This document shows positions 32,389-41,868 of a DNA stretch of 64,000 nucleotides, in pieces (within the stretch, counting starts at the first letter, position 1; each line of letters opens with the position of its first letter). The DNA comes from Pseudomonas cavernae. GTDB taxonomy: Bacteria > Pseudomonadota > Gammaproteobacteria > Pseudomonadales > Pseudomonadaceae. Position numbers and translations under genes: made by a program. The stretch is taken from NCBI RefSeq assembly GCF_003595175.1, contig NZ_CP032419.1, positions 4,885,616-4,949,615 of the forward strand. The letters are read 5' to 3'. Below the pieces are notes generated by a model that had not been told where the DNA came from, did not search any database, and saw only the letters and a list, made by a program, of their open reading frames with translations.

Positions 32389-33032
32389 CTACGCCAGCCA
32401 ATCCAGGGTCAGCATCAGCCGGCGTTCGCCGGCCGCCGGCTGCGGCGAACGGTGGATGATCCCGCGCCCCTCGTTACCTAGCCACTTCTCGCCCTTGAAC
32501 AAGGCCACCGCGCCCGTCGCGAGCTGCTCGATGCCGGCCGCGTCCTGCGGTTCGGCGGCCGGCGCGCCGAGTCGCGCGCGGGCCATCGCCCCCTCGCGCA
32601 ACCATTGGCTGCCCGCCCCGGCATAGCTGGTGATCAGCCGCAGCGGCACATGGTCGACGTGAAAACGCGGGCACATAGTCTTATCCAGCACGCGCAAACG
32701 CAGGCCGATGCGCCGGGCATCGAGCAGGCAGGCGTAGGCGCGCAGCAGCCAGGCGATATCGGCGACGAAACCGGCGTAGCCGTCGAGATCGGCATAAGCA
32801 TCGGCCAGCCCGCGCAGGTTCGGTTCGGCCTGCGCATGCGCCAGCTCCAGGGTCATGGACTGCGCCAGCGGCTCGCCGAGCGCCACCAGCATGGCGGCGA
32901 AGCGCTGGACATGCAGCGGCAAGCGGCGCTGCCAGACGGCCAGGTTGACGCCATCGGCCAGCGCCTCGGCGAGTATCGCCGGGGTGTCGCCCAGCACCTG
33001 GCGCGGCACGGGAGACAGCTTATACGCGAGCA

Positions 33033-33033
<1 letters not shown>
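32389..33033 (-). CDS. DUF1826 domain protein of the zinc-response cluster
   Basis: This 214-residue protein matches DUF1826: MLAYKLSPVPRQVLGDTPAI, LRLRVLDKTMCPRFHVDHVPLRLITSYAGAGSQWL near 120-150 and LATGAVALFKGEKW near 178. Conserved Cys, His and Asp (MCPRFHVDHVP) could hold a metal. The start overlaps the upstream GTPase stop as TGATG (33031-33035), so translation is coupled to it. Function is unknown; the context implies zinc homeostasis. Confidence 0.82.
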
Positions 33034-34238
<1,205 letters not shown>

Positions 34239-34247
34239 CGGGGATCC

Positions 34248-34652
34248 TCAACTCTCACGCAGATGTTTTTCACGTTGTTCCTGGCGCTGCTTGGCGTCGA
34301 TGCCCAGGCTCGCGGTGGGCCGCAGCAGCAGCCGGCGCAGCCCGATCGCTTCACCGCTCTGTGCACACCAGCCGTATTCGCCACGGGCCAGGCGTTGCAG
34401 GGCCTGGTCGATCTTGTCCAACAGCTTCTTCTGCCGTTCCAGCAGACGCAGTTGCCGCTGCCGCTGCTCCTCGGCGCTGCCCAGGTCATTCGCGTCGCTG
34501 CTGAGGTCCTGCTCGCGCAGCTGCCTGAACTCGGCGTCGATCTGCGCCTGCAGCTCGCGACGCTGGGCGCGCAACAGGGCATGGAAGAACGCCTGCTGGG
34601 CAGCGTTCATGTAACAGTTGGAGGGCTGGGCCAGCAGTTCTACTGCGGTCAT
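34248..34652 (-). CDS. dksA2: Zinc-independent DksA paralogue DksA2
   Basis: This 134-residue protein is the length of P. aeruginosa DksA2. It has the coiled coil with the DksA tip residues (REQDLSSDANDLGSAEEQRQ, with Asp-x-x-Asp near 45-50) and YGWCAQSGEAIGLRRLLLRP at the C-terminus. Of the four zinc cysteines of DksA only one remains (WCAQS), so the fold does not need zinc. It binds the RNA polymerase secondary channel with ppGpp and replaces DksA when zinc is scarce. The ATG at 34652 matches the family length; 34664 is possible. The Zur box is 32 bp upstream. Confidence 0.92.
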   Translation of the reverse strand: MTAVELLAQPSNCYMNAAQQAFFHALLRAQRRELQAQIDAEFRQLREQDLSSDANDLGSAEEQRQRQLRLLERQKKLLDKIDQALQRLARGEYGWCAQSGEAIGLRRLLLRPTASLGIDAKQRQEQREKHLRES

Positions 34653-34683
34653 GGGCGTTCGCATCGGCAGTTTCTTATCTTAC

Positions 34684-34696
34684 GTTATACTATAAC
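34684..34696. promoter_or_regulatory. Zur box of the dksA2 operon
   Basis: GTTATACTATAAC is a perfect palindrome around a central base and the core of the proteobacterial Zur operator. It is 32 bp before the dksA2 start, in an AT-rich promoter. Confidence 0.85.
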
Positions 34697-34819
34697 AATT
34701 GATATCAACCAATCTTTTCCACAAGCCGCCGATGAACACCGGGGGCCTGCGATCACTACCTGAAATTCATCATCGTGAACGCTATCTGCATTGCCTTGCC
34801 GTTGCGTGCGGACGGATAG

Positions 34820-34835
34820 GGTTTCACGTGGAACA
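34820..34835. other. parS centromere site
   Basis: GGTTTCACGTGGAACA differs from TGTTCCACGTGGAACA, the strong Pseudomonas ParB site, at two positions and fits the general NGTTNCACGTGNAACN. It is about 29 kb from the dnaA end of the window, inside the region where ParB-loaded parS sites cluster, and lies 67 bp before the cardiolipin synthase gene. Confidence 0.75.
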
Positions 34836-34901
34836 GACTTGCCCCCGGCCGCCAGATGCGCTCAGCTAGGCTGTGAAGGTCTGGAGAGGAAAAGGTTGAC
34901 C

Positions 34902-36341
34902 ATGGAGTTCGGTATTCCCCACCTGTTCGGTTATCTGATCGCACTGACCCACGTGCTCGGCGTGGTGGCGGCCATCCATGCGGTACTCAGCGTGCGCACC
35001 GCGCAGGGCGCGATCGCCTGGGCCATTGCCCTGCTGTTCATGCCCTACCTGACCCTGCTGCCCTATCTGGTGTTCGGCCGCAGCACCTTCGATGCCTATA
35101 TCCAGGCCCGCCGCCAGGCCAACCGTGAGATGCAGCTGGCCATGGCCGACCTGAACTGGCGGCCGTGGATCGAGGAAGCCCAGGCGGCGCAGCGCTCGGA
35201 GTATTTCGGCAGCTTGCGCGCCCTGCCACGCCTGAGCCCGATGCCCCTGCTGGCCAACAACCAGGTGCGCCTGCTGATCGATGGCGAAGCCACCTTCGCG
35301 GCGATCTTCGCCGCCATCGCCAGCGCACGGAAGGTGGTGCTGGTGCAGTTCTTCATCGTCCACGACGACCAACTCGGCCGCCGCCTGCAGCAGCTGCTGC
35401 TCGAACGCGCCGCCGCCGGCGTGGAGGTCTACCTGCTCTACGACGGCATCGGCAGTCATGCCCTGCCGAGCCACTACAGCGAACGCCTGCGCGCCGGCGG
35501 CGTGCAGGTACGCACCTTCGCCACCCGCCGCGGGCTGCTCAACCGCTTCCAGGTCAACTTCCGCAACCACCGCAAGATCGTGGTGGTCGACGGCGAACGC
35601 GGCTTCGTCGGCGGCCACAATGTCGGCGACGAATACCTCGGCCGCCAACCGCCGCTGGCGCCCTGGCGCGACACCCATATCGAGTTGCAGGGGCCGGTGC
35701 TCGCCTGCCTGCAGGAATCCTTTGCCGAAGACTGGTTCTGGGCGACGCGACAGTTGCCGCCGCTGATTCTGCCGGCGGCCTACCCCAGCCGCGGCATGCT
35801 CTGCCAAGTGCTGGTCAGCGGCCCGGCGGATGCCCAGGAGACCTGCTCGCTGTTCTTCGCCGAGGCGATCCACGCCGCCCGGCGGCGCGTCTGGATCACC
35901 ACGCCCTACTTCATCCCCGACGAGGCGGTGTTCGCCGCCCTGCGCCTGGCGGTCATGCGTGGCGTCGACGTGCGCATCCTGCTGCCCGCGCGCCCCGATC
36001 ACCGCGTGGTGTATGCCGCCTCTAGCCTGTATGCGTTCGAGGCCCTGCGCGCCGGGGTGCGGATCTTCCGTTATCAGCCGGGCTTCCTGCACCAGAAGGT
36101 GCTGTTGATCGACGCCGACACCAGCGCCATCGGCAGTGCCAACCTGGACAACCGTTCGTTCCGGCTGAATTTCGAGATCATGCTGCTGACCTTCGACAGC
36201 ACCTTCTCCGGCGAGGTGCAGCGCATGCTGGAAGAGGATTTCAGCCATGCGCACGAACTGGCTGCCGGCGACGATCAGCAGATCGCCCGCCTGCGCCAGC
36301 TGGGTATGCGCGTGGCACGGCTGATTTCGCCGATTCTATAG
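34902..36341 (+). CDS. cls: Cardiolipin synthase
   Basis: This 479-residue membrane-bound phospholipase D-superfamily enzyme condenses two phosphatidylglycerols to cardiolipin. It has two N-terminal membrane helices ([20 protein letters not shown] and [20 protein letters not shown], residues 7-60) and two HKD motifs: [26 protein letters not shown] near 225 and [23 protein letters not shown] near 400. Length and order match ClsA. The ATG at 34902 opens the first helix; a parS site lies in its leader. Confidence 0.95.
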   Translation: MEFGIPHLFGYLIALTHVLGVVAAIHAVLSVRTAQGAIAWAIALLFMPYLTLLPYLVFGRSTFDAYIQARRQANREMQLAMADLNWRPWIEEAQAAQRSEYFGSLRALPRLSPMPLLANNQVRLLIDGEATFAAIFAAIASARKVVLVQFFIVHDDQLGRRLQQLLLERAAAGVEVYLLYDGIGSHALPSHYSERLRAGGVQVRTFATRRGLLNRFQVNFRNHRKIVVVDGERGFVGGHNVGDEYLGRQPPLAPWRDTHIELQGPVLACLQESFAEDWFWATRQLPPLILPAAYPSRGMLCQVLVSGPADAQETCSLFFAEAIHAARRRVWITTPYFIPDEAVFAALRLAVMRGVDVRILLPARPDHRVVYAASSLYAFEALRAGVRIFRYQPGFLHQKVLLIDADTSAIGSANLDNRSFRLNFEIMLLTFDSTFSGEVQRMLEEDFSHAHELAAGDDQQIARLRQLGMRVARLISPIL

Positions 36342-36350
36342 AGCGAAACC

Positions 36351-36376
36351 ACGGGCACCCGCGCGCGGGTGCCCGT
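36351..36376. terminator. Perfect 26-base palindrome between convergent genes
   Basis: ACGGGCACCCGC and its complement GCGGGTGCCCGT around GC, 10 bases past the cls stop and 7 before the stop of the next, opposite gene. The T-run is poor on both sides (GGTTTCG on the minus strand), so it is a shared but weak terminator. Confidence 0.6.
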
Positions 36377-36382
36377 CAGCGC

Positions 36383-37567
36383 TCAGCGATAGAGGTCGGC
36401 ACGGGTCCAGGGCAGCTGGTGGGAGCCATCCGCCAGCGGTTTCACCGCGAGGATCTGATGCAGGTTGATCCAGCCGTGGGCGAAGGCATAGGCGCAGCCG
36501 GCCAGGTACAGGCGCCAGATGCGCAGGCTCTGCGCCTCCACCAGCTGCGCCGCTTCGGCCAGACGGTTCTCCAGGCGCTCGCTCCAGAACTCCAGGGTGC
36601 GCGCGTAATGCAGACGCAGGCTTTCGACATCCACCACTTCCAGGCCGGCGCCACTGAGATCGGCGACCATCCTGGCCAGGTGCGGCAGTTCGCCATGGGG
36701 GAACACGTAGCGATCGATGAACTCGCCGGCACCACGGCCGACCGGGCGGCCATCGGTGTACTTGGAGGTGATGCCGTGGTTCATCACCAGGCCGCCGGGA
36801 CGTACCGCATCGAACAGCCGCTGGCAGTAGGTCGGCAGGTTGATATGGCCGACATGTTCGAACATGCCGACGCTGACCACCTTGTCGTAGCGGCCATCGC
36901 GCGGCAGATCGCGATAGTCGCGCAACTCCAGCTCGACCCGGCCCTCCAGCCCCTCGTCCTTGACGCGCTGGCGCCCTAGGGCCAGCTGTTCCTTGCTGAG
37001 GGTGATGCCATGCACCTGCACGCCGAACTCACGGGCGGCGAAGCGCGCCAGCCCGCCCCAGCCACAACCGACATCCAGCAAGCGCTCACCCGGTTGCAGG
37101 CGCAGCTTGCGGCACAGGTGGCGGAGCTTGGCCTGCTGGGCCTGGTCGAGATCCTCCGCGCCGGTCTCGAAATAGGCGCAGGAGTAGACCATCTCGCGGT
37201 CCAGCCACAGCGCGTAGAAGTCGTTGGACAGGTCGTAGTGGTAGGAAATCGCCGCCGCATCGGTGGCCTTGGCGTGCGCCCGCCGTTTCGGCGCAGCGCC
37301 GCCGCCCTCGCCGATCAGCGCCTGACTGAGGGCATCGCCGAGGCGGATCACCTCACGGATCGGCCCTTCCAGGCCAAGCTTGCCCTCGACATAGGCACCG
37401 CCCAGGGCAGACAGGCTGGGATGGGCGAATTGCGCGACCATGCTCGGGTCATGCAATACCAGGGTGACGCTCGGGTCGGGGCCGAGATCGAGTTCATGGC
37501 CATCCCATAGGCGCAGCCGCAAAGGCAGCTGAATTCCGCGTAGGGCCGCCAGGAGTTGCGCCAGCAT
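36383..37567 (-). CDS. Cyclopropane-fatty-acyl-phospholipid synthase family methyltransferase
   Basis: This 394-residue SAM-dependent enzyme has the CFA-synthase N-domain (VTLVLHDPSMVAQFAHPSLSALGGAYVEGKL) and core: YHYDLSNDFYALWLDREMVYSCAYFE near 108-135, SAM loop LLDVGCGWGGLARFAAREFG near 160-180, GITLSKEQLALG near 187 and VSVGMFEHVG near 228. It methylates the double bond of membrane unsaturated acyl chains, or a related lipid. A second, distinct CFA synthase is usual in Pseudomonas, so the symbol cfa is withheld. It lies next to cls. Confidence 0.87.
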   Translation of the reverse strand: MLAQLLAALRGIQLPLRLRLWDGHELDLGPDPSVTLVLHDPSMVAQFAHPSLSALGGAYVEGKLGLEGPIREVIRLGDALSQALIGEGGGAAPKRRAHAKATDAAAISYHYDLSNDFYALWLDREMVYSCAYFETGAEDLDQAQQAKLRHLCRKLRLQPGERLLDVGCGWGGLARFAAREFGVQVHGITLSKEQLALGRQRVKDEGLEGRVELELRDYRDLPRDGRYDKVVSVGMFEHVGHINLPTYCQRLFDAVRPGGLVMNHGITSKYTDGRPVGRGAGEFIDRYVFPHGELPHLARMVADLSGAGLEVVDVESLRLHYARTLEFWSERLENRLAEAAQLVEAQSLRIWRLYLAGCAYAFAHGWINLHQILAVKPLADGSHQLPWTRADLYR

Positions 37568-37890
37568 AGGAACCCCCTGTTCGGGAAAACATACTGCAAA
37601 GCGTAGTCCAGCACGCGATCAACTCAACAGTCCTTGTCTATGACCGTGATTTGACCGATCTATCGCAATCCGTACGTCCGCGGAACAAAAGGCAGGCACC
37701 AGCCAGCTGCTGTGCTGGCTGTGAACTTGCGGAATAAAGTCTGTCCGGCTCTGCCGTCGCAAAGCCAGGAAATCTGGGGATCGCGCCGGATTGACTGGAA
37801 ATCGAAAAACTGTCGGGCCTGGTAAAAAGGACTGCTTCGAGGAGCGCACAGGGTTAAAACTGTCGGAAGGGCGCAAAGCCCGACATCAGT
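37568..37890. other. Gap without a supported gene
   Basis: These 323 bases between the CFA-like gene and the GntR gene hold no convincing frame. Composition is close to 55% GC, lower than in the flanking genes. The CFA-like promoter should lie near 37580-37680. No terminator with a T-run was found for the GntR gene. Confidence 0.4.
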
Positions 37891-38568
37891 TCATTTTTCT
37901 GAATAGTCATTGCGCTCGATGAAGGCGAGCAGATGTTCATTCCCGTCCTGGATGTCGGTGCAGATGGCCGCCCTCGCCGCGAGGCCGTCGCCTTTCTTCA
38001 AGGCGTCAAGGACCTCCCAGTGGTGCTCGATGGCAATCCGCTCGGAGAAGTTGTGGTATGCCAGCGCGATCAGGGGCCCGGTCCGCATCCACAGACTGTC
38101 GAGGAAGCCTCGCAACATTGGCATGGCGGCGATCTCGGCGAGTGCAAAGTGGAAGGCCTGGTTGAGCTTGAGCGCCGCGACGAAGTCACCCCGCTTTATC
38201 GCCTGCAAATTGGCGTTGATGTTGTCTTCCAGCATCACCAATTCCTCTGCCATCGCACGCTTGGCCGCGGTTTCTGCTGCCAGGCCTTCCAGCGCGAGGC
38301 GGATGCTTCGAATCTCCAGATATTGCTCTTTGCTGAGCACCGGCACGCGGATGTCCTTCGGCGTCTTCAGCACCAACGCCTGCTCCTTGGCCAGTTGCAG
38401 GATGGCATCGCGAACCGGGGTGACGCTGGTGCCTAGCTGCTGCGCCAGGTCGCGGATGCGCAGCTTGTCGTCAGGCTTGAAGCGGCCGGTGATCAGCGCC
38501 TCGCGCAACAGCGCGTACACGCTGCTGCCCAGGTAGGAATGGTTGAGGCCTTCGATCGGGTAGTTCAT
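37891..38568 (-). CDS. GntR-family transcriptional regulator (FCD subfamily)
   Basis: This 225-residue protein has a winged helix at about 15-80 (VYALLREALITGRFKPDDKL, RIRDLAQQLGTSVTPVRDAI) and an FCD ligand domain with LKLNQAFHFALAEIAAMPML near 138-158 and IEHHWEVLDAL near 186, the usual His/Asp metal set. It follows the SDR gene on the same strand by 86 bp, so the two may form an operon. It is the obvious regulator of the divergent binding-protein/kinase/lyase genes through the 24-bp palindrome at 39464. Confidence 0.88.
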   Translation of the reverse strand: MNYPIEGLNHSYLGSSVYALLREALITGRFKPDDKLRIRDLAQQLGTSVTPVRDAILQLAKEQALVLKTPKDIRVPVLSKEQYLEIRSIRLALEGLAAETAAKRAMAEELVMLEDNINANLQAIKRGDFVAALKLNQAFHFALAEIAAMPMLRGFLDSLWMRTGPLIALAYHNFSERIAIEHHWEVLDALKKGDGLAARAAICTDIQDGNEHLLAFIERNDYSEK

Positions 38569-38654
38569 GCGCACTCGTCAGGGTTCTGGCGCGGCGGCGC
38601 CCGGCAATCGTCACTAGCGAATGATCGTCGTTGCCGGACGCGATTGCCAGCGCG

Positions 38655-39389
38655 CTACACGTGCTGGCCGCCGTTGACGTGGATTTCCGCGCCATTCACG
38701 TAGGACGCACCATTGGTGCAGAGGAAATGGATCAGCGAGGCGACCTCCTCCGGCATGCCCAGGCGACGCATGGGAATGTCGCGCTCGACGATCAGTTCGG
38801 TGCCTGAAGAGAGGATCGCGGTGTCGATCTCCCCCGGCGCGATGGCGTTGACGCGCACGCCGTGGCGGCCGAAGTCGTAGGCCATTTCCCGGGTCAGCGC
38901 CGCCAGGGCGGCCTTGGACGAGGCATAGGCGACGCCGGCGAAAGGATGTACCCGCGACCCGGCGATGGAGGTGACGTTGATGATGGTGCCCCGCGCCGCC
39001 TTCAGCTCCTCGAACAAGCCGCGGGCGAGCAACGCGGTGGAGAACAGATTGACGTTGAACACCCGCAGCCACGTCGCATAGTCGCTCTCCAGCACGCCCA
39101 GCCGGCCGCCGGCCGCCGACTTGGGCGAGATGCCGGCATTGTTCACCAGCGCGTGTAGCGGGCCGCCCAGCTTCTCGCGGATCAGCGGCAGGCTACGCTC
39201 GACGCTTTCGATGTCTTCCAGGTCCAGGTGGATGTGGTTCTGCTGCCCTTCGGCCCAGGGGCATTCAGCACCCCAGTCCTGGCGCGAAGCGGTGAACACC
39301 CGCCAGCCGGCGGCATTGAAATGCTTCACCGTGGCGTGTCCGATTCCGCGGCTGGCGCCGGTGAGTAGCAACGTCTTGGGACCGTTCAT
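38655..39389 (-). CDS. Short-chain dehydrogenase/reductase (SDR)
   Basis: This 244-residue classical SDR has LLTGASRGIGHA at the N-terminus, NNAGISPKSA near 84, Ser in NVTSIAGSRVHP near 137, Tyr and Lys in VAYASSKAAL near 152 and an FabG-like end (NGAEIHVNGGQHV). In this cluster it probably oxidises or reduces the hydroxy/aldehyde intermediate of the kinase and lyase pathway, a role inferred from position only. The ATG at 39389 starts the Rossmann strand; an ATG 12 bases upstream is possible. Confidence 0.85.
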   Translation of the reverse strand: MNGPKTLLLTGASRGIGHATVKHFNAAGWRVFTASRQDWGAECPWAEGQQNHIHLDLEDIESVERSLPLIREKLGGPLHALVNNAGISPKSAAGGRLGVLESDYATWLRVFNVNLFSTALLARGLFEELKAARGTIINVTSIAGSRVHPFAGVAYASSKAALAALTREMAYDFGRHGVRVNAIAPGEIDTAILSSGTELIVERDIPMRRLGMPEEVASLIHFLCTNGASYVNGAEIHVNGGQHV

Positions 39390-39463
39390 GATCGATTCCA
39401 TCCTCTGCAGGGGCTGAGCCGTGAATGAATGCCGAACGGATAATGGCGCAAAACTCCTGAAAA

Positions 39464-39487
39464 TAATACATGATGCATCATGTATTA
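39464..39487. promoter_or_regulatory. Perfect 24-bp palindrome, GntR operator candidate
   Basis: The left arm is TAATACATGATG and the right arm its exact complement CATCATGTATTA, with no spacer. It lies 75 bp upstream of the SDR start and 217 bp upstream of the binding-protein ATG, in the shared divergent promoter. The central ATGATGCATCAT is of the size and style bound by FCD-type GntR dimers. Confidence 0.7.
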
Positions 39488-39546
39488 AAAGATGATTGAA
39501 TACCGTCTCCTACCCATGACAACAACAAGGAAACGGAGGACATCGC

Positions 39547-39600
39547 ATGCACAAGCCCTATCCCTCGAGACGACGCTATTCGTCGGGTTCGTCCCCATGA
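39547..39600 (+). CDS. Candidate 17-residue leader peptide upstream of the binding-protein gene
   Basis: The ATG at 39547 is preceded by GGAAACGGAGGACATCGC, an excellent ribosome site. It encodes MHKPYPSRRRYSSGSSP and stops at 39598. It lies in the 217-base leader of the binding-protein gene. Chance is possible, but the site is stronger than those of most genes here. Three consecutive arginines might make it a sensor of arginine supply. Confidence 0.4.
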   Translation: MHKPYPSRRRYSSGSSP

Positions 39601-39703
39601 CCTTTCGGGAACGGTCCGGCTCCCCAGCCCGAGTCGAAACCGCCCCACTCTTCAAGCTGCCCCCTGTACCTCGGAACACCCTGGTTCACCAAGGAGCATT
39701 CGC

Positions 39704-40735
39704 ATGTTCAAGAAAGTCGCAGCATTGATGTTGCTGGCCGGCGCCGCCGTCCAGGTCCACGCAGCCGACACGCTTACCGTGGTGTCGTTCGGCGGCGATA
39801 ACAAGCAGGCCCAGGAAAAGGCTTTCTACCAACCCTTCTCGACGCAGAACAAAGTCACCGTCCAGGCCGCCGAGTACAACGGCGAGATGGCCAAGATCAA
39901 GGTGATGGCCGATACCGGCCAAACCAGCTGGGACGTGGTCGAAGTCGAGTCCCCGGAGCTGATGCGTGGCTGCAGCGAGGGTCTGTTCGAACCACTGGAC
40001 TGGTCCAGGCTGGGCAAGCGCGAAGACTTCCTCGACGCGGCGGTGAGCGACTGCGGCGTCGGCATCTTCATCTGGTCCACCCTGCTCACCTATGACGCCA
40101 GCAAACTGGCTCAGGCGCCCACGAGCTGGGCAGACTTCTGGGACACCAAGCGCTTTCCCGGCAAGCGCGGCCTGCGCCGTGGCGCCAAATTCACCCTGGA
40201 ATTCGCTTTGCTCGCCGATGGCGTGAAGCTGGATGACCTGTACGAGGTGCTTGGCACGAAGGAAGGCGTGGACCGGGCATTCCGCAAGCTCGACCAGATC
40301 AAGCCCGACATCCAGTGGTGGGAGGCCGGCGCGCAACCGCTTCAATGGCTGGCCGCCGGAGACGTGGTGATGACCTCGGCGTACAACGGCCGCGTCACCA
40401 CCGCGCAGCAGGAAGGCCTGCCGTTCGCCATGCAGTGGAACGGTAGCCTGTACGACCTCGACCACTGGGCCATCGTCAAGGGCAGCAAGAACAAGGCGCT
40501 GGCCGAGCGATTCATCGCGCTGGCCAACAGCCCCGAGCACCAGAAGGTCTTTGCCGAGGCGATTCCCTATGGCCCGACCAACACCCATACGCTCAATCTG
40601 ATCGACCCGGCGATCCGTTCCAAGCTCCCCACCGCGCCGCAAAACCTCGAGCACGCGCGGGCCACGGACACGGAATTCTGGATCGACCATGGCGAGGAAC
40701 TGGAACAACGCTTCAACGCCTGGGCCAGCAAGTAA
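39704..40735 (+). CDS. Periplasmic substrate-binding protein of a polyamine-type ABC transporter (orphan)
   Basis: This 343-residue protein has a signal peptide (MFKKVAALMLLAGAAVQVHA-AD) and the PotD/spermidine-putrescine type fold: LTVVSFGGDNKQAQEKAFYQ, VVEVESPELMRGCSEG near 80-95, YDASKLAQAPTSWADFWDTKRFPGKRGLRRG near 127-157, WWEAGAQPLQWLAAGDVVMTSAYNGR near 204-230. No permease or ATPase gene lies nearby, so it must share one encoded elsewhere. AAGGAG precedes the ATG. It is the first gene before the kinase and PLP enzyme and would deliver their amine substrate. Confidence 0.87.
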   Translation: MFKKVAALMLLAGAAVQVHAADTLTVVSFGGDNKQAQEKAFYQPFSTQNKVTVQAAEYNGEMAKIKVMADTGQTSWDVVEVESPELMRGCSEGLFEPLDWSRLGKREDFLDAAVSDCGVGIFIWSTLLTYDASKLAQAPTSWADFWDTKRFPGKRGLRRGAKFTLEFALLADGVKLDDLYEVLGTKEGVDRAFRKLDQIKPDIQWWEAGAQPLQWLAAGDVVMTSAYNGRVTTAQQEGLPFAMQWNGSLYDLDHWAIVKGSKNKALAERFIALANSPEHQKVFAEAIPYGPTNTHTLNLIDPAIRSKLPTAPQNLEHARATDTEFWIDHGEELEQRFNAWASK

Positions 40736-40742
40736 CCCGGCA

Positions 40743-40769
40743 AGCCCGCCCGGCACCGCCGGGTGGGCT
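40743..40769 (+). terminator. Hairpin between binding-protein and kinase genes (attenuator-like)
   Basis: AGCCCGCCCGGC, loop ACC, GCCGGGTGGGCT, with one G-T pair; GTTCATG follows. No full T-run, so partial termination or 3' end protection is more likely than a complete stop. That would give more binding protein than enzyme. Confidence 0.6.
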
Positions 40770-40800
40770 GTTCATGCATGATCCGATGGAGTTTTCCGCA

Positions 40801-41868
40801 GTGTCCCTGAATACCGCCCCCGTCCACGACCACCTGCTGGAAGTCGCGCCGGCGCACGTCAGCCTCGAGCAGGCTGCCACCATCGCCGCCGAACGCTTCG
40901 GCCTTCATGGCGCCACGCACCGTCTCGCTGGCGAACGCGATCTGAACTTCCGTATCGCCGACGCGGACGGCGTGACGCGTCTGCTCAAGCTGTCCCACCC
41001 GCTGGAAGATCCGCAGGTAGTGGATTTCCAGAACAGCGCGCTGCGGCACATTCAGCGCGCCGACCCGGACCTGCCGGTGCAACGCGTCTTCCCGGCGCTG
41101 GACGGGTTCTACCAGCTATCCGTGGAGGTTGACGGCCAATTGATGCTTGCACGCCTGATGTCCTTCGTCGATGGACTACCACTGCATCGCGTCGCTGAGC
41201 GCAGCCCGGTCCTTCGGCGAAACCTGGGTGACGCCCTGGGCCGCCTCGACCGGGCGCTGCAGGATTTCAGCCACCCCGCGTCCGGCCATGAATTGCTCTG
41301 GGACATGAAGCATGCCTCGCGCCTTCGTCGCCTGCTTCCGCATATCGACGAGGTGGACAAGCGCGCCCTGGTGGAGCGCTTCCTCGATAATTTCGAGCAA
41401 CAGGCCCTGCCCCACTTTCCGAAACTGCGGGCGCAGGTAATCCACAACGATCTCAACCCGCACAACGTCATAGTCGACGAGCGGCATCCCGAGCGAATAC
41501 GCAACATCCTCGACTTCGGCGACATGGTGCACGCGCCGCTGGTCAACGACCTGGCGGTCGCCGCGGCCTACCAACTGGGTGGCGTCGACGACCCCCTGTC
41601 ACCGGCGGCCGAGTTCGTCGCCGCCTATCATCGCCGCAATCCGCTGCTGCCGGACGAGCAGGCGATCCTCGCGGACCTGATTGCCACTCGCCTGGTGATG
41701 ACCCTGTGCATCACGGCCTGGCGCGCCAGCCTGCACCCTGAGAACCGCGACTACATCCTGCGCAATACCGATCACGCCTGGCAGAGCCTGCAGGGGCTGG
41801 CCGGCTTGTCCCGTCTCCAGGCCCAGGAGCAGCTCGCCAAGGCCTGCCAAGAGGAATCGCACGCATGA
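40801..41868 (+). CDS. Hydroxylysine-kinase-like aminoglycoside phosphotransferase family kinase
   Basis: This 355-residue APH-fold kinase has an N-lobe with FGLHGATHRLAGERDLNFRIADADGVTRLLKLSHP (nucleotide lysine in LLKLS), and the catalytic loop VIHNDLNPHNVIVDE followed by metal Asp in NILDFGDM. This subgroup includes hydroxylysine kinase (AGPHD1) and its bacterial relatives that act with a phospho-lyase. The GTG at 40801 is chosen because GGAG stands nine bases upstream; ATGs at 40774 and 40786 lack a ribosome site. The stop overlaps the next start as ATGA (41865-41868), so the kinase and PLP enzyme are made together. Substrate is a hydroxylated amine or amino acid, by inference. Confidence 0.8.
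   Translation: MSLNTAPVHDHLLEVAPAHVSLEQAATIAAERFGLHGATHRLAGERDLNFRIADADGVTRLLKLSHPLEDPQVVDFQNSALRHIQRADPDLPVQRVFPALDGFYQLSVEVDGQLMLARLMSFVDGLPLHRVAERSPVLRRNLGDALGRLDRALQDFSHPASGHELLWDMKHASRLRRLLPHIDEVDKRALVERFLDNFEQQALPHFPKLRAQVIHNDLNPHNVIVDERHPERIRNILDFGDMVHAPLVNDLAVAAAYQLGGVDDPLSPAAEFVAAYHRRNPLLPDEQAILADLIATRLVMTLCITAWRASLHPENRDYILRNTDHAWQSLQGLAGLSRLQAQEQLAKACQEESHA

Noticed and set aside
37619..37876. 85-codon minus-strand frame in the gap after the CFA-like gene
   Set aside because: No ribosome site, no motif and no likeness to a known family; the region looks non-coding.
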